From contig JAVTVY010037092.1 of assembly GCA_036873755.1 (NCBI GenBank), positions 62,001-126,000 on the forward strand: 64,000 nt of DNA. The letters run 5' to 3'. Source of the stretch: Hanleya hanleyi (lineage: Eukaryota; Mollusca; Polyplacophora; Lepidopleurida; Hanleyidae). The notes beneath the pieces are model-generated. The model saw only the letters and a program-made list of their open reading frames with translations, was not told where the DNA came from and did not search any database. Shown here in pieces: positions 1 to 10,874 of the stretch. The position numbers and the translations under genes are program-made. Each line of letters starts with the position of its first letter. Position 1 is the first letter of the stretch.

Positions 1-1015
1 TGACCTACATTTTGGTATGTGACCCATCGTGTCCCCCTAATGTATCTACTGACACAAAAAAATGTTATTTTTAATAATTTCCCGATGTTGGGGTCAGTGA
101 CCTTTGACCTTCACCTAATTTTTGATATGCGACACTTCATTTCCCCGTATTGAATCCACTCACAAAAATTAGTATTTTTTTATGATTTCCTGATTTTTAG
201 GTCACCCTGACCTTTGACCTTGATTCTGGGGTCACAGTGACCTTGACTATTTGATCTGAATCTAAATTTTGGTACATGACAAAATGGCTCCCGTAATTTC
301 TCAATGGACTAAAAAAAATCATGATTTTTAACAATTTCACGATTTCACAATGACCTTGACCTACATTTTGGTAGGTGACACATCATGTTCCCCGAATGTA
401 TCTACTGAAACAAAAAAAAATGTAACTTTTAATAATTTCTCGATTTTGGGGTCACAGTGACCTTTGACCTTGACCTATTTTTTGGTATGCGACACTTTAT
501 TTCCCCTATTGAATCCACACACAAAAAATTTGAAATTATTAATGATTTCCTGATTTTTCAGTCGCACTGACCTTTGACCTCTGACCTCGACCTACAATTG
601 ATATGCAACACATCGTTCCCCCCTAGGGTATCCACTCACCAAAAATTAGAACTGTAGATATAAAACTGTCAATGGTCAATGATTTCCTTATTTTAGGCAA
701 CAGTGACCTTTGATCTCTGACCTCGAACTCAACTTTTGGTACGCGACACATCGTCCTCACCTAGCGCATCCACTCACAAAAAATTGCAACTGTGGATAGA
801 AAACGTTCACAGATATAGACCGGACACGAACACTTCAGTGATTTCCTGTTTTTTAGGCCAGTGAACTTTGACCTCTGACATCGACCTTCATTTTGGTACG
901 CGACACATCGTTTCCCCGTAGGGTATCCACTCATCAAAAATTGGAACTGTAGATAGGAAACTGTCCCAGATATAGACGGACGGAAACCGCCATCACATAA
1001 TACGTCCGCCTTTTG
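1..1015. repeat. Diverged tandem repeat rich in TGACCTTTGACCT
   Basis: About seven diverged units of roughly 110-170 bp share the order 'gtcacagtgacctttgacct', a 'ttttggtatgcgacacatcgt' block and a 'ccactcacaaaaatt' block. The array ends with 'gacggacggaaaccgccatc' followed by 'cgtccgccttttggccggcg', a palindromic terminus. The exact 13-mer TGACCTTTGACCT occurs at 98-110, 208-220, 458-470 and 568-580, with one-mismatch forms at 704-716 and 862-874. No coding potential was seen. This is a dispersed invertebrate-type repeat; its family name is not known to me. Confidence 0.8.
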
Positions 1016-1869
1016 GCCGGCGTATAAAAACCAGTATGGGATAAAAGATACTACAGATCCTTCCTAGTATGTGTATATCATTGAACGGACTGGACCTGCC
1101 TCCTGAAGCTATGCTAGGTGCATTCTCATGGTAGCAGATTGTATACTCTAAAAATGCCGGTACACTCAAAGTTTGGACGGGTTACACATTCTGACAATGG
1201 GAAAATGACAAGTATATTGTGCAGACCAACTATAACATCAGCCTGTTATCTATCCCTTTGCTCCGAACATGTCGAAGCATTCCGTGTCCAGGGTCTGGAC
1301 TTGTTTAAAGCATTGATAATTACGGTTCCATCTCTGCCAAGTATTTTGTTTAACTTGCTTGTAGGAGTGGGATAATCTGGCCTTGAATTAAAAATTCAGC
1401 CGAGTTTATCGCCTGAACAGACAAAGTATACAGGCTGTGGTTGAGGGGACGCGGGTAGAAGTTCTCAAGTTCCTGTGAATACAATTGCTGCAGGAATGGA
1501 AGTCTAGAAAATATTAATTCCTTGCTAACATCTAATAAGTTGCCTTAAAATATTAAGTGTACCGGCAGAAGTTTTGATAGTCAGAGATTGATCACATCCT
1601 CTGACAAACACTATAAGGTAACCCCAGAATGCATAATGTACTTATATTCTAAAGGGAAACGAGAGGATCGGATCCAATATACGCCCGCGCAATCTTAAAC
1701 ATGTTGAACAAATTGGATGGGAAAGCAACCACACTCGATGATATTAAAATGGGCAATTTGTCTGATGTAAGCTAGATTAGGTATACTTATGTTTATTACC
1801 AATCCAAACCTTGAGACATGGTATATCACACAGTTTAAAAAGAAGAACTGTCAGACCGGTGGGTGGATT
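1016..1869. other. Unassigned non-coding stretch
   Basis: The longest open frame (1118-1375, plus) encodes 85 residues without a recognisable motif and is probably chance. No repeat structure is obvious. Confidence 0.5.
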
Positions 1870-2425
1870 ATTAGACAGGTAACAAATCAAAATAATCAGG
1901 ATGGACAGACATGTAACAAATTAAAATAATCAATCAAAATTAATTTTGGTCATAATCCACATCCCTGAACTGACAGAAGCAACACAATTTTCTCGCAGTT
2001 TCCTACCTAGGTCACCTTGGCCTTCGCCGAACCCATGTGCGAGGTATGCCTAAAGTTATCTGCAGTTTTTACAGGTTCTTTAGCCTAAGTGAACTTGACA
2101 TTTGACCGTTTTACCTCAACTTAAAATAAGGTTCTTGTTTGCCCCATGGAAAATATATACCCAAATTTTAGTACCAATTCAAACCTGGAAATGGGAATTT
2201 TCATCTTTTCTTGCAGATTTTCCACCTCAAGTGATCTTGACCCTTTGACCTACTGACCTCAAGATAAATTGGATTATTTTTTTACCCAAGAACAAGGTTT
2301 ATCCAAAGTTTGATACCAATCCATAACCTGAACAGGAGATCTTGCACGAAAAAGAAAAGTTAACAGACGGATAGAAGTCCGGATCGATTTAAACGACCTA
2401 GTCTACCAACGGGCGTGTAAAAGTA
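1870..2425. repeat. Second TGACCTT-rich dispersed repeat
   Basis: Three loose units carry 'aggtcaccttggccttcgcc', 'aagtgaacttgacatttgac' and 'aagtgatcttgaccctttga', each followed by a 'accaatccaaacctg'-like block. The repeat ends near 'acctagtctaccaacgggcg'. The pattern resembles the array at 1-1015 in motif content but not in detailed sequence. It is probably an old dispersed element. Confidence 0.55.
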
Positions 2426-3660
2426 AAAACTCGATGTGAAAGATATATATAAGAATATCGAGAAATATTCAGTTTCATTGAAATGGACCTGGTAATACTA
2501 TCGTCAGTGCTGCCGTATCTAAAATATTTCTTTCTTCTGTTCTTTTGAGTATTTGGTACAGACAAATAAACAACTGATCACCCTGAGAAATGACGATACA
2601 AAGGTGATAATACCGCCTGACGGGTGCAAAATCATACAGAGTCGTTATCCGGGTCTTTCTTGGAACATGGACTAAATAATAATAATAGATCCCTACCTTT
2701 CTCTCCCAGTATGCTCAGAATACTTTGACAGTGACAATAAGTGATCTCCGAGACAGATCCGTTCTATCACAGATTTGTTCACGTTTATATCTGCATGTAT
2801 AACTTATAAGAAGCATAGCCGTACCCACGGTTAACTAGTGATTATCCATACATTTACATGTTGACCTATATTCTATATTCATCGCGTACCTGGTACAAGC
2901 TATCACTACAAGTGATGTCACCTTAGTACCGTCATTACCCATGATAATATAACCATACATGTATGTAATTTACGATCGTATGATTGTGCGACCTGATTCT
3001 TCATTGGACGAATCGTTGCCATGTGGCTGTCGCTAACAATTCCCATATTGATTTTCGCAACCGGATCCATTAATCAGTAGGCCTATGTATATCGTGCATC
3101 TATTATTTAGAGCCAGTCTGTTGTCAGTAACATCATGTACGGATCACAGCGTTATTTTGGACGCGTAAGTTATTGTCGTGTAATTTCCAAGATAATGATA
3201 TGCTACTCAGAAATGATCTTCGACATATTTTTCAAGTTTTTCGGTGCTTCCATCTTCGCGTTCAGAGCATTGAGAGATCAACAGCTATAATGAACTAATT
3301 ATTCATATACTGTTTATTTATTTCAAGATGAAATAATTTTTATCGCCAAAAATCAGAGGATTATATTTCAGGTACCCCCACGGCACCAAGCAGATCAACA
3401 AGTGCCATTAATAAAGCATGGAGGGCAGGAGCACCCTTGCTGCAAATTCCTTGTGCATTTTACCTAGTCCCAATTGCCAAAATTGACACAAAGAATTGAA
3501 GACTATCTCCTCAATAAATACAAGGTATTTTGAACACATTTGGTGCATTTATGGGTGACCCTCCATGTCCCATATTCTCAAAATTATAGGGATTCTATAA
3601 TAACAAAGCTTACATTCAATGGAGCAATACACATAAAATTTCAGTATAATCTGTTGGAAA
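2426..3660. other. Unassigned stretch with a dispersed-repeat fragment
   Basis: No convincing gene was seen. Around 3136-3165 the text 'cggatcacagcgttattttg' resembles 34443-34475. Around 3238-3275 'cggtgcttccatcttcgcgt' resembles the reverse complement of about 34705-34740. A diverged copy of one dispersed repeat is therefore present at both places, with one part inverted relative to the other. Confidence 0.4.
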
Positions 3661-4296
3661 GAGGTGGTATTGGATTTTGAGAACCGGGGGCATGCAGAAT
3701 CAAATATCCTCAGCTGGATAGGGAAGAGAGGAAACTTACCTCTTGACAGTCTGACAGCGAGACAGTCCCAGTCATCAAACTTAAAGAGGGGAAGACACTG
3801 TACCTTTATTACCGTGAAGAGATCGCAGAGAGAAAAACTTACCTTTGACATTATGACGGTCCGACAGATCAAATTTGATATCGGGGATAACACTCTGCCA
3901 TAATGTATATTGCGAATGTATGGAGGAGAGAACTTAGCTCACGACATTGCGAGTCATCGAACTGTATAGAGGAAACTCTACCTTAAAAAATTATACCGAG
4001 TGGAGATCGCGGAGAGAAACTTACCTTTTGACAGTACGACAGTCCGACAGATCGAATTTGATAGAGGGGAGAACACTCTACTATAATGTAGACTGCGAAG
4101 GTATAGAGGAAACAAAACTTAGCTCATGCATGGCAGTCCGACAGTTCAAGTCATCAAACTTTGTAAAGGGAAGGACAATCCCCTTAATTTATACCGAGAA
4201 GAGATCGCAGAGAGAAAAACTTACTTATTGATGGTCCGACAGATCAAATTTGATAGAGGGGAGAAAACTCTAATTTATATTGCAAAGGTATGGAGA
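3660..4296. repeat. Roughly 190-bp tandem repeat, left part
   Basis: Units contain 'agagatcgcagagagaaaaa' (near 3820, 4005 and 4200), then 'cagtccgacagatcgaattt', 'gataga(g)ggggagaacactct' and 'gcgaaggtatggag'. Spacing is about 185-198 bp. Short open frames (for example 3664-3903) run through the array but follow repeat rather than gene logic. The array resumes at 5344 beyond an inserted SINE. Confidence 0.75.
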
Positions 4297-5343
4297 GTGA
4301 GTGAGTGAATATGATTTAACGTCGCTTTCAACACTATCTCAGTTTATATCACGACGCTGGTTCCTATTCCTTTTCACACCCGGAAACCACACGTGTAGGG
4401 TCCTAGTCCTTTAAGGGAGTAGAGGACGTTCATTTCTAGAGGTTGAATTTTTTTTTAAATTTCAGGATTTTTTCATCAGGTTAGGAGAAGATGATCCATG
4501 GAAAAAAAATAGGGGGTCACCATACTCGTTAAAAAAATATGGTAGCCAAAAGCATGTATACTACTTAAAAGCCATAACACTGAATACATAGGGAAATTTG
4601 GATTTTTTCTTCTTTGATGCTCAATAAATCAAACTTCCCAAGGTCAAATTTTTCCCATTTTGCTATATAATACTAAACACATATAGTGCTTGTTAAATAT
4701 GTAATAAAAACAGGGGGACACCATACTTTCTTAGAAAATATTAGCGTTATAACAGATAAACTGAGCCTTTTCAGTCCTATTTCCAGGAGGGGGTGGGGGT
4801 GGGGAATCAGGGTGGGTGTGGAGAATATTATCGAAGTTCCAATTATTAGCCATTCAGAAGTTTTCTTTTTGTTGAAAGTGAATAGGAGTGAATTTGGGGG
4901 TATTCCGGAGGAATAATTTTTAACCTATGGAACACTTTGCACCCTCCAACCGTTGAATTTAAAATGCTAATTTTTTGGTCCGTCCCATCACACTATCGAC
5001 CCACCAGTAGAACGCATAAATGGTTGTGTTGTGTCTTTTGTTGATTTTTATTCCATTTTGAGATGTCTGCGTACTTTTGTTAGGAAATTCGGCTTGTTTT
5101 GAAAAATCCGACAAATCACCATGTTGTAGCCCCATAAGAGCAGGGAAATGAACGTCCTCTACTCCCTTAACACCCGAGACCCCACGGATTGGGTCCTATT
5201 CATTTTCACACCCGGGATCCCCACGGGGGCCCCAGTTAGTCGCCTCTTACGACAAGCTCTCTGAGGAGCTGAGAACTAATCTTACCATGACCTGGAGTGT
5301 GCACAATGACATCCCAAGTCAATCCCCGAGAGTCACACAGGGC
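4297..5343 (+). mobile_element. tRNA-class SINE, split by a later insertion
   Basis: The head is 'gtgagtgagtgaatatgatt' followed by 'taacgtcgctttcaacacta'. The 3' part (from 5171) holds 'gttagtcgcctcttacgaca', a block characteristic of abundant molluscan SINEs. A 15-bp target duplication flanks it: 'gcaaaggtatggaga' (4282-4296) and 'gcgaaggtatggaga' (5344-5358), one mismatch. Removing the 760-bp element at 4411-5170 (and restoring one TTAA) leaves about 290 bp, a normal SINE size. The insertion sits inside the tandem repeat of 3660-5780. Confidence 0.85.
4411..5170. mobile_element. TTAA-flanked MITE with 26-bp perfect terminal inverted repeats
   Basis: Positions 4411-4436 and 5145-5170 are perfect inverted repeats that include TTAA at both outer ends. 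The surrounding SINE reads through if one TTAA is restored, so TTAA is the likely target duplication, as for piggyBac-type elements. The inner terminus begins GGGAGTAGAG rather than the usual CCC, which is unusual for that superfamily. The longest internal frame (4686-4916) encodes 76 residues with no motif, so the element is non-autonomous. Confidence 0.85.
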
Positions 5344-5785
5344 GCGAAGGTATGGAGAAGAGAAAACTTACCTCACGACAGTCCGACAGATCGAATTTGA
5401 TAGAGGAACATGGGTCTCACAGAGAACAAAAGATTTGGCCGATCTGTTAGCCTCCAGCGGAAATTCAACTGGGGGTAAGATCACATGGAGGCAGATAGGA
5501 CGGGACACAATTAACTTCATTAACTTCAATGTTAATTGTGAACTTTTCAGAGGGGGGAACAGCGGGGGAGTGGCGTCATCACGTGTTCCTCTATAGAGGG
5601 AAGGAAACTCTAGTATAATGTATATGGCGAAGGTATGGAGAGGAAATTTAGCTCATGACAGTCCGACAGTGCGACAGTCCGAGTCATCGAGCTTTATAGA
5701 GGGGAGGAAACTTTATCTTACTGAGAAGAGATCGAGGAGAGAAAAATTTACCTTTTGACAGTACAAATCGGATTTTACCTTCATG
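5344..5785. repeat. Roughly 190-bp tandem repeat, right part
   Basis: This continues the array of 3660-4296 after the SINE. 'aaaacttacctcacgacagt', 'gatagaggaacatggg', 'gcgaaggtatggagaggaaa' and 'aagagatcgaggagagaaaa' recur in the same order as in the left part. About 5405-5590 is a unit-internal stretch without clear repeat identity. Confidence 0.65.
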
Positions 5786-6182
5786 GTTTGTGCAACCGGA
5801 AGTGGAACACTATACTGAGAATGATCGGTTTATGGACACCGGTGTTTGACCAAATGGGACACCTGGGTCCAGTTATGTACAATAGTGCATGTGGCTCAAC
5901 TGCGCATACAACCAGATGTGGAACTCTACCGAGAACAACAGACATTGGAGGTTCACCAACAGATACATCTAGCACTAGTCGTTGTTGTTGCTGTCTAATT
6001 GGAGGCTCTATTTCGTAGCCAATTCTGGTCACTGGGTAGTTTGGGGTATCCCACAGGTAACAATTAAACGTACACTTGCTATTTCCTCAACGTATTTACA
6101 TTTTTGGTGTACTAGTCATACACAACACCTAGCATTTTTGATCGAAGGCGGACGCACACTGGAAGTAGAACTCTCCACCTAG

Positions 6183-6900
6183 ACAAGCAGAGAACACAGT
6201 CTTGCTCGCAGACAAACTGCCTTGAAGTCTCTACACGACACTAGCTGGTTCACTACAATGAAACGAATCCTCGTCAAATACGACCTACCATCGGCAGTGG
6301 AGTTAATCCTAAACCCACCATCACGCGAGTCTTTCAAACGAAAATCCCCAAAAGCCATCGATAGCTTCTGGACCAACCACCTACAGGACGAAGCATCAAC
6401 CAAAAGCTCCCTTAACTTTCTGAATGCTAAAGCATGTGGAGTAAAAAAGCCCTCACCACATATGGTCAACAGTCGGGTCCTCTCCCCGGGATGTAAAACG
6501 AGCAACAATCAAGGCCAAGTTACTAACCGGATGCTATCTGCTTCAAGAAAACCGCTCGAAGTTTAATCAATTCGACACAAACCCGACCTGCCCCCTCTGT
6601 TCGGATGAACCGGAAGACCGTCCTCATTTCATCTGCACATGTAAGAAGCTGCAACACATCCGCGACCAGCCTATCAAGAAAATTCTCAATCTACTGACGG
6701 ACACGGGCTTCCATGACCTGGTTCCTCTGGCACGGTCAAACCCTGTGACCATGACACAAATAGTACTGGACATTAGTAAACTGATCCCGATAAACATTCT
6801 TAAAGGCACAGAGCTTCTACAGCGCCTCGAATCCATATCGCGACTGCTGTGCTTTGCCCTTCACAATGAAAGAGCAACCCTGCTTCTAAAGGACTGTTAA
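6183..6900 (+). pseudogene. 3' end of a LINE ORF (C-terminal zinc knuckle), frameshifted
   Basis: Two frames join at about 6480. The first (to about 6480) has the helical post-RT region typical of non-LTR retrotransposon ORF2. The second, starting about 6487, contains C-x2-C-x8-H-x4-C (CPLC...HFICTC), followed by a Leu-rich tail and a TAA at 6898-6900. The same knuckle and layout occur in the minus-strand LINE at 13564-14166, so they probably belong to related families. A GA-rich tract and a roughly 180-bp probable 3' UTR follow. No RT or endonuclease is present upstream, so this is a 5'-truncated, dead copy. Confidence 0.8.
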
Positions 6901-8020
6901 GAGAGAGAGAGAGAGCTAGTTCGCGTCGGTTATAGTAACTGAGTAGGTTTAAGTCAGATAGTGACGAGTCCGTGTAAATAGTGTTTCAAAGTCACATGTA
7001 TTAATATGTACTATATACCTCACAGAGGGTGCTCCTAGATGAAAGGAGGAATTTCCTGATCAACAACAACAACTGATAGGGAATAAAGACTCCAAAATTT
7101 CACCAGTAGGATACTCCTCGACCATATCATTTTTAATAGAGCATTGTGCATAGACTACTCATGCACTACCAGAACTCCCTACCGAGGATGACAGGGGTCA
7201 TAAAAGACACTGGAATTTTATCACACAAAATGGCTGGACTCAAGCATGTGCAAAAATGCACTATGAGATAATTGCGCATGTGTAACAGAAATGAAACCGA
7301 GATGGAGTACAACAGGCGGTACATGTACAGACATCAAGGTTTCACACACGGACTGAAGACATAGTCATGTGCAAAAGGGCATTGTGGAATGACTGCACAT
7401 GCGTAACTGAAAATGCAGTGCTATATCAATTCCTGACAATTCAGTCATTTTTCTTTCTTAGACAATATGCGTTTGTTTTGAAATCAAGCATATACACAGG
7501 TTTGATGTCCTAGACTAGGGCTTGTTCATCAAGTAAGCATCCTCCATGATGCAGGTCTGTATACTCCGTACCAGGACCACCTGCAGCTGATTAGAGCTGC
7601 ACAGTTATCACTAGAACTGTCTGTTTAAAATATCAGCCAATGAACGGATGGCATTTTGGGGCAATACACCATCTTTCGGATCTTGGTACATTTAAATAAA
7701 AGCCCAGTTTAGGTGTAGAAAAAGCCGGAGGACAAACACTTTGAAGTCCAAGAGAAAACATGGGACTTCACTTAAGTAAAAACATTTACGGCTATGATAT
7801 GAACATCTGACTTCAAAGCAACCAGAATGGAACAAAATACACGACACAATGCCTGGTGCTTAATTCATTCAAATATGGGCATGTTTGGAGAGGTTCACAA
7901 ATATTTCCGATTGAAGTGACTGGTATTCGTTGTGGCTCGGATTTGATAGACAATCCATGACTTGGGATGATGCAAGTAAGAAACAACTGTATTAAGTGGC
8001 CGTATTACGTTGGTAAAATT
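6901..8020. other. LINE 3' UTR then unassigned DNA
   Basis: About 6901-7080 starts with (GA)n and ends 'atcaacaacaacaactgata', consistent with the LINE 3' tail. At 7235-7290 and 7360-7415 a ~50-bp block ('gcatgtgcaaaaatgcacta' and 'tcatgtgcaaaagggcattg') is duplicated. Nothing else is supported. Confidence 0.4.
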
Positions 8021-8904
8021 ACAGTACTGAGACTAGGTTGAGATGTACAAGTACTACTATACTACATGTATATCTCAACTTCGGTCGGTCATAGAGTACT
8101 AAGACTAAATGTATATCCCACCAATTGTTAATGCTACAGAACTGAGACTATATCCCAAACCAGATTCAGGTAAAATGTACAGACACTATATCCTACCCTA
8201 CGTCTGAGATAGATTGCTGACACTACAGGTAGGCCCTATATCCCAAGACATGCAAGATAGCAAAGGATATAGTAGCGAGACTATGCTATTTCAATGACAG
8301 TATATCCCATCCTAGGTTAAGGATAGAGAACTGAGACTACCTGTATAGACCAACCCATGATGAGAATAGAATACATGTACTGTTCGATAATACATGAATA
8401 TCCCAATCCCAACCTAGGATAAGGTTTACCGTTAGAGTACTGAAACTACATTAATATCCCAACATAAGTTAGGTTTACTGTTAGTGTACTGGGGGAGCAT
8501 AAGGTCAAGGTTAAGGTTCACCATTACAGAGTATTAACTAAAAGAGTGGGTGAGTGAGTATATCAACCATGTCAACCTAATTTAGGCTGATTGACATGTA
8601 TTTACATGTACATGTGTATATCCCCAGTTCTGAGATAGAATACTGATACACTACATGTATATATCTCAACCTAGGTCTGAGATAGAGTACTGAGACTACA
8701 TGTGCCTGAGATAGAGTATGTTACCATGGTTACTGAAACTACATGTATATCCCAACCTAGGTCATGTAGGTGTGAGAGCACTGACACACTACCTGTATAT
8801 CCCAACCTACGGTCTGAGACAGAGTACTGATACGCTACATGAATATCTCAACCTAGGTCTGAGATAGTACCGAGACTACAAGTATATCCCAACCTAGGTG
8901 TGAG
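8021..8904. repeat. Minisatellite with 'cctaggtctgagatagagta' units
   Basis: Irregular units of about 45-60 bp repeat 'gagatagagtactgagacta', 'catgtatatcccaacctagg' and variants (for example near 8660, 8745, 8810, 8870). The array resumes around 9301-9340 and 9729-9910 on the far side of two insertions. It is non-coding. Confidence 0.8.
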
Positions 8905-8990
8905 AGTGAGTGAGTGAGTGAGTGAGTGAATAGAATTTAATGTCGCTTTCAACAATATTTCAGCTATATCGCGACGTACCAACTGAGCTC
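8905..8990 (+). mobile_element. SINE head fragment
   Basis: The text 'gtgagtgagtgaatagaatt' followed by 'taatgtcgctttcaacaata' matches the head of the SINE at 4297, here interrupting the minisatellite. The diagnostic 3' block is absent, so this is a partial copy or a different subfamily. Sequence to about 9315 (with a 91-codon open frame at 9044-9319, no motif) may be the rest of the inserted element. Confidence 0.65.
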
Positions 8991-9339
8991 CACCCAGCCA
9001 AGTTGCGTTCCTGCTACTTCAAAGAAGAAATCTTTGAAGCAGCATGGAACCAGACACCAGTCCCGACCTTGCATTTTACGGGGCTGATTTAAGGTTAAAG
9101 GATACAATCAGCCCCGTCAAAATGAAAGGCCTGCAGTCCTCACAATTCGAAATCTGCCTTGGCAGAAAATGTTGTAAACTTACATTATCCCCCATTCAGC
9201 CCCATGTTAAAAATGGCCGAGGCAAACTCCATTTGCTTCAGCTTTTTGCGTCGCAATGCCGAATGCCAGCGCCAATTGCGAGGGCGGAGACACCCTCCAT
9301 CCACCCTTTAAAACACTGAGATAGAGTACTGATACAACA

Positions 9340-9730
9340 TGTATAACGGACAGGGATTTTCAGGCACTACCGGGATTCTATCCGGGGTCCTCTTACTTGC
9401 CACACCAGTGCTCTACCGACTGAGCTAAAGGGAAATTCCCGCTAGCTGTGAGCTAGTACAAGCACTGGTGCAAGTGCCTTCCGTTACACTCCTCCCCGCC
9501 TAAATCCTCTCCCCCTCCGAGACAATCCAATTCTCTGGTCCAGAGCCCCACGCTCCATGAAACAGTGGTCACGGCACCAATGTAATGGACAGGGATTTTC
9601 AGGCGCTACCAGGCTTAGATCCGGGGTCCTCTTACTTGCCACACCAGTGCTCTATCAACTGAGCTAAAGGGAAATTCCCGCTAGCTGTGAGCTAGTACAA
9701 GCACTGGTGCAAGTGCCTCCTCCCGTTACA
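9340..9730. mobile_element. Paired direct-repeat element with tRNA-like promoter boxes
   Basis: Two ~150-bp direct repeats (9340-9488 and 9581-9730) start TGTAAYGGACAGGG-like and end CCGTTACA, with ~92 bp of C-rich sequence between them. The minisatellite motif 'acatgta' lies on both sides (9337-9343 and 9729-9735), consistent with a short target duplication. Each repeat, read on the minus strand, has a pol III A-box-like TAGCTCAGTCGG (9410-9427 region) and a weak B-box-like GGATAGAATCC (9372-9383 region) at tRNA-like spacing. It may be a tRNA-derived SINE dimer or a small terminal-direct-repeat element. Confidence 0.6.
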
Positions 9731-9910
9731 CATGTATATCCCAACCTAGGTTTGAGACAGAGTACTGAGACTACATGTATATCCCAGCATAGTAGTATCA
9801 AGACTATATGTAATAACCCAGGTTAAGGTAAGAGTACAGATACTACATGTATATCCTAAGATAGGTCTGAGATTGAGTACTGACACTAATGTATATCCCA
9901 ACCATTGCCA
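9729..9910. repeat. Minisatellite, distal part
   Basis: This continues the 8021-8904 array, with 'catgtatatcccaacctagg' and 'gagattgagtactgacacta' units, becoming degenerate by about 9910. Confidence 0.7.
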
Positions 9911-10229
9911 ACTGGAGGTAATGACTCCTGTAGTTATATCTCAAATTATATTGCACTGAGAGAAAAGGTTAAGGATAGAGTCGCATCAGCTGTGCCACCC
10001 GCACAAGAGTTGCAAATAACATAATCATATTTCTCCAGTTTATAATGTACATATTATTTCTACCTACCTTATATCACTGTATATATGTTTTTTTTTTTTT
10101 TGCCCTACTCTGCATCAATGAGTTGGACAACATGTATTGATCGATCAAACACTGCCCGCCATCTACTTTCTCAAGCATAAAAGAACAAACAGCATTTTGG
10201 GAATATAGCACCATGTGATTTTTTCTTGT

Positions 10230-10420
10230 AGCCATACTAACCCGTATGTGGAATGAGTCATGAATGAAATTTTCCTCAAATCCTCACAATTGCAACCGTT
10301 TTCCAACTATTGAATATTGGGAGTAGGAAAGAATCATCCAGGGAGGATAAACGGTTGCAATTGTGAGGATTTGAGGAAAATTTCATTCATGACTCATTCC
10401 ACACACGGGTTACTATGGCT
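10230..10420. repeat. Foldback: 72-bp inverted repeat with 47-nt loop
   Basis: Arm 10230-10301 and arm 10349-10420 are reverse complements with two mismatches by eye. The loop is 47 nt (10302-10348). It is probably a MITE-like foldback; no target duplication was identified. A pyrimidine-rich 'cctattctcctactcccgta' follows directly and marks the start of an open frame on the other strand. Confidence 0.85.
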
Positions 10421-10421
10421 C

Positions 10422-10847
10422 CTATTCTCCTACTCCCGTAAATGTGATCATGATCTCACGGCTTCCCTGTTTACGTGAGTAGGATTGTGAAGACTGTGTT
10501 TGGGCGCCGATTGTTGCGCAGCCTGATAAATTGCAATCAGGAAATGTTATGTCAGCGATCCGATGACCAATGATTTGACCTTTGACAAAACCTGTTTGAC
10601 ATGTTTTGGCGGAAGACACGTCATCCACGAGGTTCCCGAACAACACAAATGAATGGAATGAGTTGAAAAATCTGAAACCATATAGCCTTGAACCGAAACG
10701 CAAAGGAAACTCAATCATATTTTTTGTCAACGGGTTTTCGAGTGCGCCGAAGTAAGCAATATCATAAGGACTCATATTAATAGAATGAACAATTGTAGAA
10801 ATCCTTCTTTCTAAAACCCTGTAAATCATCTGAAATCCTTGAAACAT
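10422..10847 (-). CDS. Unrecognised open frame, 141 codons
   Basis: The frame opens at an ATG at 10847-10845; it is open for a few more codons upstream but without an ATG. It encodes an aromatic-rich protein with many Phe and Ser and no signal peptide, zinc motif or transmembrane segment that I recognise. It sits between a foldback element and a run that shares short text ('tcatgatctc(a/g)(c/t)ggcttcc') with 11143-11162, so it may belong to a repeat. It could be part of a host exon or chance; I see no supporting splice evidence. Confidence 0.25.
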   Translation of the reverse strand: MFQGFQMIYRVLERRISTIVHSINMSPYDIAYFGALENPLTKNMIEFPLRFGSRLYGFRFFNSFHSFVLFGNLVDDVSSAKTCQTGFVKGQIIGHRIADITFPDCNLSGCATIGAQTQSSQSYSRKQGSREIMITFTGVGE

Positions 10848-10874
10848 TTTCCACTTTCCCTGGAAAGAAAACAC

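Noticed and set aside
9370..9430. Functional tRNA gene
   Set aside because: The A box is good but the B box is weak, no cloverleaf closes, and the sequence is duplicated as part of a repeat.
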